Source of the DNA: Takakia lepidozioides
Lineage: Eukaryota; Streptophyta; Takakiopsida; Takakiales; Takakiaceae
DNA: 64,000 nt
Direction: 5' to 3'
Assembly (NCBI GenBank): GCA_030704615.1
Contig: CM060732.1
Span: 46,293,053-46,357,052 of the forward strand
The position numbers and the translations under genes were made by a program. This document shows, in pieces, positions 1 through 11,600 of the stretch. Position 1 is the first letter of the stretch; each line of letters starts with the position of its first letter. Below the pieces are notes generated by a model. It did not search any database. It was given only the letters and a program-made list of their open reading frames with translations, and was not told the origin of the DNA.

Positions 1-1650
1 TAGGTCAATGCTCAAAAAGACTTGCAACACGAAGTAAACCTTTTCCAGATAAACGGGGGTCAGCAACGATGTGCTTTGCCAGTCATAGATGGTTGATCAC
101 ATTCTTTTGCATAGCTTACTTCAAAACAATGCACTTGAAAATGTAAGAGTCTGGAAACACTACGATTGCTTGGATGGAGAAAATTTCAAGGAACCCTTGC
201 ACCTAGCAAGGAGGTATAATCAAGAAACAATTTACAGAGTTTGAGATCGTCTTGAGTCAGATGCTACCATCAAAGCACTTTGACAATCAGGCCCAGAATC
301 AGTTGATGCCAACACCCCAGGATGGTGCCAGAGTGCCACTCAGGCGTTTTGGTACAATCCAGATCCTGTCCAATCATGATGGGGGTAAATGGTCTTGCAG
401 GCCCCGGGGCGAAACCTGAATGAAGGGCATGAGGGTTTGCAGGGCAGCACCTGATGGAAAAGAAGATGACCACGCATATTTGTCTCTCTCTATCACATGC
501 ACACAGATACGCATGTACACACATGTGCCGGCCATTTTTATTATTGACTAATGAGGCACGACGACATTATGTGTAGGTACAAGGAGGCAGATTTGAATGT
601 TGGTGAGAGTAGCTGCATCGACCGCTGTGTTGCCAAGTATTGGCAGGTATGAGTCATTCAGTCACTTCGAAAACTGAGAATGACATGGGTATTCAAGCAC
701 TTTCAAATGAAATCAATCAAGGGGGTTTGGTTGATTTTCTGTCGAACAAAATACAGATGAGTCTGGAGTTCAATGCGGTTTTGGAAGCTATGGGTTGGTG
801 ACAAGTCCCAAATGAGAATTGATTAACAGTATGAGGTTTTATCTTTAACGCGGGGGACTTAATTCAGCATTACAGTTGTCAAACCCCAAACTAGGGCTAG
901 TTAAACCCAAGTACGTTCTAAGTCCATCTGATGCCAGAGTGCAGCCCTAGTACCCAATGTGCTGTCGGAATGTATGGACTACTTACAGAGGTTAGTAGTG
1001 AAGTAGCTAAAAACTATTCAAGGAAGAAGAAACTCTGTGGCTTGTTGCTGATACAATGTTGCCCTGCAGGTGACAGGAATTGTGGGACAACTGTTAGGAT
1101 CCAGCAGGCCTCCAATGGGTTAGCTTGGCAGAATCTTAGACAAGTCTCCTAGCCCTTTCAACATCTGGCTCAAGATGGCTTCTGTCACTCTATGAGAGAT
1201 ATGTGTTTCATATTCAGTAACAATCGGGATGTGAATCACCAAAGAGGTTATGATCACAGGTTTGCTCCGAGGTCAATTGGCCATCTATCAAATTTTGATG
1301 GTGAAAATTATTTGAGTAACAAGGTGGGGGGTGGGTGGTTGGAGTAGTCAGGTGGCTCGCAATTGGTATTTGTTGACCATTGAGTTCACCGAGCCGAGTG
1401 GGTCACTAGCCTTGATCACTTTCTGGAATCACTCCTGAAAAAATTCCCTGCTTGTAAAGGCAATGCAAAGTTTGCTGCCACATTCATTATTTAGGTGCTG
1501 GGCCCCCTACCCACAGGAGCTTCTGTCTTCCTGGTTAAAAGCTGGTGCACAGTACCCGTGTATGTGAAATCACGTTGTAGTGTTTGTAGCACAATCCAAG
1601 TGCTAGCACGACAGATTATATCACTCCATTAAGATGCAGTAACACTTGCT
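1..1650. other. No gene recognised
   Basis: Open frames here are short and look like none of the families I know. I see no tRNA, rRNA or clear transposon ends. The stretch may be intergenic or hold old repeat remnants. Confidence 0.5.
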
Positions 1651-1795
1651 AATCAAGCCTGCTGTTAGAATTTAAATTTCAAGATGGTTGTAGTGTGATA
1701 GAGTTTGTGGCTATATAGCAGACGCATTAATCAAGCCTGCTGTTAGAACTTCACTTTCAAGGTGATTGTAGTGTGATAGAAGTTGTGAGCTGTAG
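1651..1795. repeat. Imperfect tandem duplication, about 78-bp period
   Basis: The phrase AATCAAGCCTGCTGTTAGAA starts at 1651 and again at 1729. In both units a related TTCAAG-TGGTTGTAGTGTGATAGA segment follows. Copy two is slightly diverged and shorter. It is a local direct duplication with no coding content. Confidence 0.8.
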
Positions 1796-2028
1796 GCTCG
1801 AAACATGAACTTACTTAAGGCCTGTGGATATGTTCTTTGCACTCACATACAGAGATTCAGAGAAGAATAAACTGTGCCTTGGGGGTTTCCACCTTCACAG
1901 CAACTGATATCTTCACTGTTTCCTGCACATATCATTTCTCAATGACATAGGTATTGCCTTCTCTCGCAAGAACTATCAAGACGCCTCCTGAGGCAGAGTT
2001 TGCTATTTGGTGTTAATTGGGTCCCCGA

Positions 2029-2225
2029 GGGGAGGGTTGCGCCAGCCTAGGAGGTAGTGCAATACCAAGGCGACGCGCGCGGGCCCTGGCAGCAAGCTGC
2101 CGGGTGGGCCCGCACCCGAGAAAAATTAGATTAATATCATGAGACTCGATGAGTCTCGTATCAGATATTAAACTGATAAGAACAGATACTACACTTGATC
2201 TTAGCCAAAAGGCCGAGAAAGGTAT
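2029..2225 (-). ncRNA. U2: U2 spliceosomal snRNA
   Basis: Read on the minus strand from 2225, the RNA starts with the near-invariant U2 5' end (ATACCTTTCTCGGCCTTTTG). The branch-point recognition segment containing GTAGTA follows, then the stem IIa region. Stem IIb is a perfect GAGACTC/GAGTCTC hairpin. An ATTTTTC Sm-type site lies at 2120-2126. The terminal stem-loop carries the conserved CCTTGGTATTGCACTACCTC loop. Length is about 197 nt, normal for plant U2. U2 pairs with the intron branch site in the nuclear spliceosome. The 3' end is placed after CCCTCCCC by family resemblance and could be off by several bases. The promoter elements are also intact, so this looks like a functional copy. 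Confidence 0.96.
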
Positions 2226-2249
2226 ACGGTAACAGCATAGCCCCACAGT

Positions 2250-2257
2250 TTATATAC
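2250..2257 (-). promoter_or_regulatory. TATA box of the U2 gene
   Basis: On the minus strand GTATATAAA sits about 27-32 bases upstream of the U2 5' end. This is where plant Pol II snRNA genes keep their TATA element. Confidence 0.85.
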
Positions 2258-2283
2258 TTTACTGGATAGTGAATATGTGCAAT

Positions 2284-2294
2284 CGATATGGGAT
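2284..2294 (-). promoter_or_regulatory. Upstream sequence element (USE) of the U2 gene
   Basis: The minus strand reads ATCCCATATCG, one mismatch from the plant snRNA USE consensus RTCCCACATCG. The gap to the TATA box is 26-27 bp (centre distance about 35 bp). That is the roughly four-helical-turn spacing known for Pol II-transcribed plant snRNA genes; Pol III types have one turn less. Confidence 0.85.
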
Positions 2295-3206
2295 AATGTT
2301 TTCCATGGGTGATTTATCCTCTTGCCAAACACTCGTTTGTAGGCAAAATACATTGTATCTCTGCCCTTTCCCCCATGACGGGCAACCTGAGAGACTCTGC
2401 TTTGCTCCAGAGCAACCTGTCAGACCACAGACTTGAGAGCTACAGTAACAAGTGTGTTGAATCACTCGCACTTGTTGGAAACTGCAGTGCGCGAGTCTGT
2501 CACATAAGAGTAGCAGGATGGGTGTTTCTCCACGGACCATGGCACCGCTGTCTGCTTCATGCACTGAGTGGAAAGAACATAAAACATGAGTTACTTCCAA
2601 GAAGTTTTTGCAGGACCATTCGGGGGAACTCTGGGTGAACCACAAGTCGGAGGCTGCATTGTTCAATTTGACAGACCAGCAATGTGTAGGGGATGAGATG
2701 ATGAAAACCCAGCGTCTGCAGAGCGACGTTGCAAGCAATGGCGGCTGAGATGAAAACGATGAAACGCGACTTTTTAAGTCATGGATTACGCCACCACGGA
2801 ACACGCTAAGCGTTGCTGTCTCCATTTCCCTTCGTTGGTAGGACTTTCTGCGTTGGGGACACACTTTATTCTGGGTGATGGGTGGGGGTAGTTGGATTCC
2901 AGCTATCAATCTTCTAAATCATGAGAAGAGTATGACGAGATGGGGAGAAATAGGAGTATGTATATGCAATGACGAGGTAGGAGAGTCGACGACTAAGTTG
3001 ACGATGCACTCCTGGAGGAATCATGGAGGAATTCAGTGTTGGACGCAATGAGAAGAAAAATTCAAGGAGGGCAAAACATTGGGAGTGGCACACCAAGAGA
3101 TGCAAGCCTTGATTCAAAGCGAGTGGAGTTTTATGGGCATGGCATCCCCCTGTAAGAGAAGAATTGAACCTTATCAAGAGGTTGAAACTATTTAATTTTG
3201 GCGGGG
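2295..3206. other. Intergenic; probable PPR 3' flank
   Basis: This stretch lies between the U2 promoter and the end of the PPR gene. The open frames on both strands show no domain or composition pointing to a real protein. The part near 3206 is probably the PPR 3' untranslated region. Confidence 0.45.
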
Positions 3207-6200
3207 TCACCAGAAATCCCCACAAGAACACACCCCATTCTTGAAGTGATGGAAGCGGCTAGCATCCCTTGCAACTATTTCCCGTTCAGCAATCTTAGAG
3301 ATGAACTTGGTGACTGTGTGGCAGTCACCACACACGCGAAGGTTCTTGTTGATGCGGAGAGCTGTACCAGGTGGTGTATTCATCAGCCCCAAAGCAATGG
3401 CAAGCTTTTCACTGTGGTGGCAAAGAGACTGCTCCTTCTGCTGCTGATTGACATCGCACAACACACAATCATGTCGGGCACATATCCAGCATCTTTCATC
3501 TGCCAGTTCAAGCTCTCCAATGCAGCATATATCTCCTCTGTCTGTGGATGTGATCTATCTTCGACAACGAATGAATGCACCCTGTTCTGGACCTCGATCC
3601 AGCTGCGTCCTGGCTCCTTCTTCACCCCTCTGTCCTCCATCACTCCTCTCACCTTTGCTACATCACCCCATCTTCCAGTTGCAGCATAGATGTTTGATAG
3701 CAGCACATACACAGTGGAGTCTTCGGGTTCCAACTTGAGAATGCATTCAGCGACACGTTCTGCTAGCTCCACATTGCCATGAACTCGGCAGGCAGCAAGC
3801 AGGGGCCGCCATACTGAAGCCGGTGGTTCAAATGGCATTCTGTTGATGACATCTTCTGCCTCAGTCAGGAGGCCTGCACGGCCTAGAAGGTCAACCAAGC
3901 AACCATAATGTTTTTCTGTTTGTGTGATGCCATGGTCTGCACTCATGGAACAGAAGTAGTGTTGGCCTTCCTGCACGAGGCCGGCGTGGCTGCATGCAGA
4001 GAGAACCCCAATGAATGTGACCTGGTTTGGCAGCAATCCCTCCTGCTGCATCTGTTGAAAGCATTGGAGTGCCTCCTTGCTACGCCCATGCTGGGCATAT
4101 CCTACAATCATTGCAGTCCATGAGACTACATCTCGTTTAAGCAATCTGTCAAACACTTGCTGTGCATCCACCACACTCCCACACTTGACGTACATGTCAA
4201 TAAGAGCATTTCCCACAAGGATATCTGTCTCAAATCCAACTTCAAGAATCTTGGCTTGCACACGCTTGCCCTCTTCAAGGGCTGCTAGGTTGGCACATGC
4301 ATTCAGAATGCAAGTGAAAGTGATCTTGTCACTCTTTACACGTTCTCGTTGCATTTGCCAAAAGAGTTTGAATGCCTCTTGCTCATGCCCTTGCTGAGCA
4401 TATCCTGCAATCATGGCATTCCATGTGACCACATCTCGTTCAGACATCTTCTCGAATTCTTGGTGCGCCTCCACCACACTTCCACACCTGGCATACATGC
4501 TCACAAGGGCATTCCCCACACACACATCTGACTGTAATCCCTCTTTAATAATGTGTGCATGGACACGTTTGCCCTCTTCCAGGGCTGCTAGGTTGGCGCA
4601 TGCCTTGAGGATGCTAATTAAGGTGACCTTGTTTGGCTTCATGCCTTCTTGCTGCATCTGCCAAAAGACTTCAAATGCCTCCTTAACAAGCCCATGCTGA
4701 GCATAGCTTGTGATCATGGCAGTCCAGGAGATAACATCACGATTTTGCATTTGTTCAAACACTCGTCGTGCTTGAACCAAACTCCCAGTCTTGCCATACA
4801 TGCTGACAAGAGCATTTGCCACTGAGATATCTGATTCCAATTCATTTTTGGTGATACAGGCATGGAGTGACTTGCCCTGTTCCAACCATACCGGGTTGTC
4901 ACATGCATTGAGGATGCTAATAAAGGTGACCACGTTTGGCTTCAGGCCTTCTTGTTGCATCTGTCTGAAAAGATTGAATGCCTCTTCACTGAACCCTTGC
5001 TGAGCATATCCTGCAACCATTGCATTCCATGACACTAAATCCCGTTTAGGTATGCTGTCAAACACTTTGCGCGCTTCTGCTAAACTCCTACAATTGGAAT
5101 ACATACTTATGAGGGCAGTCCCAACACGGACATCTGTTTCAAACCCAGCTTTGATGATGTGGGCATGAACTTGCTTGCCCCGTTCCAAGACTGATTGGTT
5201 GGCAGAAGCATTGAGAATGCTAATGAAGGTGAACTTGTTTGGATTGACACCTTCTTGTTCCATGTTGTGAAAGAATTCAAATGCCTCTTCAACACGCCCT
5301 TGTTGAGCAAGTCCTGCAATCATTGCAGTCCATGAAATCACAGTTCGTGTGGGCAGTTTGTTGAACATTTCTTGCGCATCCACCAAACTCCCACATTTGG
5401 CATACATGCTGACGAGGGCATTCCCTACACGGATATCTAACTCAAATCCAGCTTTGATTATTTGGGCATGGACCCACTTCCCCTGTACCAGAGCTGCTGG
5501 GCTGCCACATGTGTTAAGGATCGGAAGGAAAGTGACTATGTCAGGCTTCATGCCTTCTTGTTGCATTTCCCGAAAGATCTCAATTGCCTCTTTACCATAG
5601 CCTTGCTGACCAAATCCTGCAATCATTGCAGTCCATGACACCACATCTCGTTTCCTCATTTTCTCAAATAATTTGCGTGCATCATTCACACTTCCACACT
5701 TCACATACATTCTGAGGAGAGAATTCCCCACAAAAAGATCAGTCTCATATCCACTCCTGGTGATGTGGGCATGGACCTGCTTGCCCTGTTCCAATGTTAC
5801 TGGACTCGTACAGGCGGCAAGAATGCTAGTGAAGGTGACCTTATCTGGCTTCACGCCTTCTTGTTGCATTTGCAAAAAATGCTCAAAAGCATTCTCACTG
5901 AGACCATGTTGGGCACATCCTGCAATCATTGCATTCCATGAAAAGACCCCTCGTTTTGGCATTTGGTCAAAGACTTGTCGAGCTTCGACCACATTTCCAC
6001 ACCTGGCATACATTCTGATAAGAGAATTTGCAACAAACACATCTCGCCCAAATCCAGCTTTGATGATGAGAGAATGGATCCACTTGCCCTCTTTCAAGGC
6101 TAGTGGACTGGCACATGCATTGAGGATGCTAGTAAAGGTGACATTGTCTGGGTGAACGGGTTCCTGTTGCATCTGCTGAAAGAGTTCCAATGCCAGTCCA

Positions 6201-7123
6201 CCAAAGCCATGTTGAGTATATCCTGTGATCATGGCATTCCATGAGACGACATCTCTGTTAGGCATTTTGTTGAAAACTTGTTGTGCATCCACCAGGCTCT
6301 TGCACCTGACATACATACTAATGACGGCATTCGCCACATGGACATTTGCCTCAAATCCACTCCATATGATGTGCGCATGGGTCTCCCTGCCCTTTTCCAG
6401 GGCTGAAGGGCTAGCACATGCATTAAGAATGCTAGCAAAGGTGAACTTATTTGTTGTCACACCTTCCTGTTGCATTTTTCTGAAGAGTTCAAATGCCTCA
6501 TCATCATGCCTTCGATGAGCATATCCTGCAATCATCGCATTCCAGGAGACAACATCTCGGTTAGGCATTTGGTTGAACACTTGGCGTGCATCTTCAACGC
6601 TCCAGCACTTCGTATACATGCTGATAAGGGTGTTCCCTAGGAAGATGTCTGGTTCAAATCCACTTTTGATCATGTGGGCGTGGACCTGCTTGCCATGTAT
6701 CAGCGATTTCAGTTTGGCACACTCCTGCAAGAGACAAACATAATTGTCGGAGCTTGCTGGAATACCGCGTTGGTCCATAAGATCCAAATTGCACACCGCC
6801 TCCTTCAACCGTCCCTCCTTACACAGTGAGCTCACATTCTCACCAATGCCACTGGATTCCTCGTTGCCTCCTTCCCTCTTCCGTTTGACTCTTTGATTTC
6901 CAGTGAAATTAGATCGAAATTGGCATAGCACTCGTGCAGAGCAGACTAGCATCCGGTTACAGGGAACTGAGGGCTGATTTAAGGTTGACATCATACTACA
7001 GAGCATGATGCTGATATCAGCATTAAAGCTGCAGCCCTTTATATTGCGCAGATATGATAGGTGTGCAGTGGTAGCATTGCCACTCACGCTGTTGTATCGA
7101 AAAGGCTTGCGGTAAAAGTACAA
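3207..7123 (-). pseudogene. Long DYW-class pentatricopeptide repeat protein, frameshifted before the DYW domain
   Basis: One intronless reading frame from 7123 down to about 3465 encodes roughly 1,220 residues, then shifts frame. It has an N-terminal leader of about 100 residues (probably organelle targeting). About nine PLS triplets of around 101 residues follow, each with a GKQVHAHIIKAGFE-like segment and a DVVSWNAMIAGYAQ-like segment. Then come an E domain and the PG-box region (KKEPGRSWIEV). The frame changes near 3461-3467 at a CA-rich run. The remaining 84 codons (3464-3207) are a full DYW deaminase end, with zinc/active-site HSE, a CGDC motif, CSC and terminal DFW in place of DYW. DYW-PPRs bind organelle transcripts and catalyse C-to-U editing. 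The split is consistent with two extra bases. It could be a young pseudogene, an allele or a sequencing slip. An internal Met near residue 40 is an alternative start. Confidence 0.9.
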
Positions 7124-7674
7124 GAATGTTCACGTTTCCGAACAACAAGTGGAAACCTAAAACACTTTTGCACAATCTACTAACCTCCTCCTCCTCCTCT
7201 GCCTCATATTTCTCAACACCCATCTCCACGACCTCCTCGTAAAATTAAGAATGACCACTTGCAGGTTCCAATCTATGCTAGCGTTGGCAATGCAAACGCA
7301 AAAGAACACCGCTGTACGCCGCCCTTCTTGGTGTTCTTTTGCGAAAACCTGACCAACAAAATCGATATGGTACGTGGAGACGGGATAGCAGAACACCCTG
7401 ATGAAGAAAGCTGGCCTACTCACGAACCAGAGGAACAACCACACAGTGACGATAACAGGAACAAGAAGCCGCCACCACAACAATCTTGGGACGCACTTCC
7501 TACCTCGCAGACAGTCATGCCGCCACCTTACATCCCCAAGAGATACAGCAAGTACAAGAACTGACGAAATTGTGCGGACACAATTTAAAAGAGGGGGGAG
7601 GGAATAAATGATAACGGCTATGCTACCAGGGATAGACAACGAGGGTCGCAACGGGACATACTAGGTAGTGATGG

Positions 7675-8049
7675 ATGTACACCCCGACAGTAACCATTGT
7701 GATGGGATGCCCAAGTTTTTATATTGGCAGTTACTTGTACCGCATGTTCATGACAATGAGGGGAAGCTGGCAGCGCTATGAGAGTATTGAAAAAGATACT
7801 CACTGGGAATTACCCAAATTCCAGCCACCAAAGAGAGTCACAGGCACTTCAACATACATGAATAGGCCACTTTATGCTGAAGCATGGCGCAAGGCGAAGG
7901 ACCACTTTTCACCATTAGTATTGGACAGAGACCACCCTTTCAGAGAAAGGGGGGTCCAAGCTGTTAACTGGTTAATGGGCAGCAGGGCAACAAAACACAT
8001 TATACCCTGGACCAAGGAGGAGCTTCCTCAATTCAAGAACTCAGCATGA
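7675..8049 (+). CDS. Unrecognised 124-residue open frame
   Basis: The frame has balanced, non-repetitive composition (Trp, Tyr, Arg and Pro spread throughout) and contains motifs such as SWQRYESIEKD and HWELPKFQPP. I do not recognise the family. It starts about 550 bp upstream of the PPR gene on the opposite strand. A CAG at about 7733 could be a splice acceptor, making this the last exon of a gene beginning nearer 7260. It could equally be a chance frame. Confidence 0.3.
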   Translation: MYTPTVTIVMGCPSFYIGSYLYRMFMTMRGSWQRYESIEKDTHWELPKFQPPKRVTGTSTYMNRPLYAEAWRKAKDHFSPLVLDRDHPFRERGVQAVNWLMGSRATKHIIPWTKEELPQFKNSA

Positions 8050-11000
8050 AAGAGGCCACGACGACTATGAACGTATCGCAACGTACATTGTAATCCGCCA
8101 CCTAGCAAGGCACAGGACTACATCAGATCTGCATGTCTAGGCAAATTCAATCCACGCAAGAAGTTGAGTAGTACAGGCCGTGTTGGAGATTCCAAGCATG
8201 TTCAAAAGAGGGGCTTAATCAGTCTACAAAGTATATCAAGAGCCGGCCAGTCTCTTCCATAGCCATGCTGATCTCTGGAAGAGTTAACACTCTTCACAGA
8301 TACAAACAATCTTGGAGCAGCCGCATCCTCAAAGCGAGCCCCGTGCTGAAAGAGTAGGATCATACCCTCGACTCAGCTACCCACAATGCATTCTGCGCCA
8401 TTCCTTTGACTACTACTGCAGGCCACTTGTCTCCTCTCACTTTCCTCTATGTCAGATCTTCCCATATGGATGAAACAGCCAGGTACATATGGACGGCAGC
8501 CACATGGATGACTAAAGCGGACTTAGGTTTAACACAAGAAATACTCCTTCCCGTGTTACAACGCTTGGCCCCTCCCTTCTCCGGAGCAACTTTTGTCATC
8601 TTCACCTTGTCATATCCGTCTGGTTACTCTTCGCTCTCTCTGTGCTACAAAGCGCCTCTCCAGGAGTGTGAGGGCAATTTTGAATCCAACAACAAATGTG
8701 GGGCCACTAAACTACTTTGGTTTAGCTTTTAATCATTTGATGTCCTTGCAATGTGTTCTTTGGCCAATGGCACCCTGCAGCCGTAATATATAAAGTCTAC
8801 ATTAAGGCTGAATTGAGACGTCTGCTCGCATATGGGCGATACACTAGTCTTAGGTGTTTCAGGCACTTTTAAGTTGTAGTGAGTGAGGTCGAAACAAGTG
8901 TTTTGTCTAAAGAGTCGACAATTGTATTCTCCTTGGTGGCAGATTTGTATTCTGCTTTGCAGGTGAAAGCATCCGATGTGCATGTAGACTGATCCTTCTT
9001 CTTCTCTTCTTCATTTCTTTACATTGCTTTTGATGGGTGATCCGATAGGGGTCTTCTAATTGTCCGCTGGGGAAACCTTAATGGCCTGCTTCGGTTTGTA
9101 GCCTAAACAATGGTATTGAAGGATTTTTACAGTCAAGCTGTGCTGGGCTATCGAGCCATTCGTCAAGGGAAATTCCCCCAGGCTGGAGGTGGTGGAAATT
9201 GCCGGTCAAAAACTGCGGCCTTCTCTGGGAATTTAGTGTTTTCGGGGTATTAGGGAGGTAAGTTTGGCGTCAGGTTCTTCCTTATTTGAGTGCAAAACTG
9301 TAACCAAGGTGATCCCCATGCTTGAGGAAAATGGGATGGTCCTCAAGACTTGCATGTGCATCAGTCTTCTGTATACTCTGAATTGATAACCCCATGGCTT
9401 TATATGGGCATGGCAGGGAGGAGCACAGAAGGCGTGAACCAAAGAAGCCCCCATTCAAGTTTTTGGTGCCTTTGATATATGCTCCTGTTCTTCCTCTAAG
9501 TACGCAATGAGTATGGTGTTGTAGGTCTTGCAACTCTGTATATTGTTGCACAGCCTCACTATATACTTCGGTAATGGTAAACGGTAGGTGTTATTGTGCA
9601 GCAGTGTTGCTATTTTGGCCTTAAGTGTAGTGTGTGTAATGGTTTTGTGATTTACTGAGGACTTTCATGTGCAGTTAGGATTGGATTGCGGACCCAGCCT
9701 GTTTTGCGGGATCGGCTTTTTGGAGGGGTGCTGGCGGCAGCCCTTTTGCATGGAGGCTACCTTGTGTATCCTCATTGCTGTCACTACTCTCCTTGATGGG
9801 GTGGTCTGATAACTTATACTGTTTGTTTGGTTGTACAGTGTGCTTCATGTGGTGATTCAGAGCATTCATTTCATCTCACTTCTACTGCAAAGGTACACTT
9901 GTGGGTTTAATCCCACAACCCACTCCAGAGGGTTTGTATCCCTGGGGACTTATAACCTCACAATCTTGCCATCAACATCAGGCAAATATATCTGCTTGTA
10001 TGTAGGATAGTTACAAAGTCTGCTGGCATTTTGGTGCCAGCTATTTGCAAACGTTGTAAGGCACCCTTCTGGCAGAAGCTCACATGGGCACAGGCCTTCA
10101 TTGAGGAGGCTCTTTGTTACCCACCTTAAGGACAATGCCGGTGGGGAGAAGCAATCTGATATTGCAGATTGATCTATTTTTTCCTAGTCAAGTGAGCTTT
10201 TCTTTGTAATCGATACAGCTCTCTGCATAATGGGTTTTTGGGTTGTATGTGGAAGGTTTGCACACGAGGGTTGGTTTGATGATGCAAGATCCTTATGGCA
10301 TCCTTAACTGCTATCATACAGCACTGAGCTGTACGACTCCGAGAGCAAGTAGGGGTTTCTTTGCGGACTTCGACTGGCACTAAAAGTGTTGTATATTTTT
10401 TTCAAGCATAATGAAGTGAGTACGACCTAAAAAATTCTGTTATTTTGTAAGCACATATTCAGTTAGGTGTCTGTTGGTAGGAATCTCAGGAACAAGTGTC
10501 AGCCCTGCCACTGACAACTCTGCCTGACATTGTTGAACTGTATGTGTGTATTTACCATGATAGGATTTCACTTCTGTCACATCCTTCCTTGCTTTGCATG
10601 ATTGAATTTTAAAGAATCACACCACTTTACAACTCAATTTCGGTTGGTGCTACTGTCACTACAGCTGTGGAACTTTACTAAAGCACGAGGAGATGAAAAA
10701 CAGTCAGTGGTGTCGATGTGCATTTCCCATTACTAGCTTATTCAAGATCACGCATAGATTGGCACTTGACTTGAGCAATGCAAATTACAGGTAGCATTTC
10801 TTCATAGGCTACGACTGCGGCTTGTCATGCGTTCAGTTTCCTACTTTTCAACCTGTGAACATTAGTAGCTTTCCACTGTCAGTAACCTCCAATGTTCACA
10901 CTGACAGTCCTATCAGGTGGCCAAGAATTTCCCTGCAATGTGATGGGAATCCACAGATATTCGAGCGTGCAGGGAGAGAAGGTGTCTTTGTGAATGCTTG

Positions 11001-11500
11001 GTTTGCTGCCATTGGGCTTCTACATTCATGATCATTGATGAGAACATGGCTGTGAAGTTGTTTGGCAGTTTCCTGCATTCTAAGTCATCAACCTGAGGAG
11101 AAATGAATCCTTGTGATTTATGGACACAATGCTGCAGGCATTAATGCAGATATCTCTCTAATTTACTTGGTGAAGAGGTCAATCTTTTGAGGATAGGGTC
11201 AAGTAGTGGCATCTGCTTAGCGTATCTCCACAAAGCAAGTGTACTCATACTAGTCCAAAGACACCCAGAAATTTGAATTTTACTCCTCAATAACATCATT
11301 GGCACTGTTTGAAAACTGCCACTTGGCTAGTATGACTCTTTTGTCTCACTTGACAATCTCTAATGAGTATGTCTCTTTTACAACATCCTCATCAACAATG
11401 GCACAAACAAAAGCACCAGGAAAATATGACTCTCTCCTGGTCACCACCTTTTCAGCCCAAAGGTTAATCCTGGTGAGGTAAGGACTAGCAGATGTAAGTG
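8050..11500. other. No gene recognised
   Basis: About 3.4 kb with only short frames (at most about 110 codons) on both strands, none resembling a known family. No RNA gene or clear transposon structure was seen. Confidence 0.45.
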
Positions 11501-11505
11501 ACTTG

Positions 11506-11575
11506 ATCTCTCTCTCTCTCTCTCTCTCTCTCACTGCGGCAAACAAAATCATATGAGTACATTCTCTCTCTCCAT
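11506..11575 (+). repeat. CT microsatellite plus copy of non-LTR element tail
   Basis: A CT run of about 26 bp is followed by GCGGCAAACAAAATCATATG and AGTACATTCTCTCTC. This matches the tail repeat found at about 31.2, 31.5, 46.5, 57.2 and 58.9 kb. Confidence 0.7.
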
Positions 11576-11600
11576 GTAGAATGGTTGAGATGTGCACCCC

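Noticed and set aside
2259-2909. 216-codon minus-strand frame upstream of U2
   Set aside because: It overlaps the U2 promoter, has no recognisable domain and an erratic composition. It is most likely a chance frame.
3198-6518. Many plus-strand frames opposite the PPR gene
   Set aside because: They are antisense shadows of the PLS repeats. Their similarity to each other simply mirrors the repeated PPR codons.
7157-7651. 164-codon hydrophobic and Arg-rich minus frame
   Set aside because: Composition switches from hydrophobic to poly-Arg within a repeat-like AGG/CTC region, with no domain and no support as a gene.
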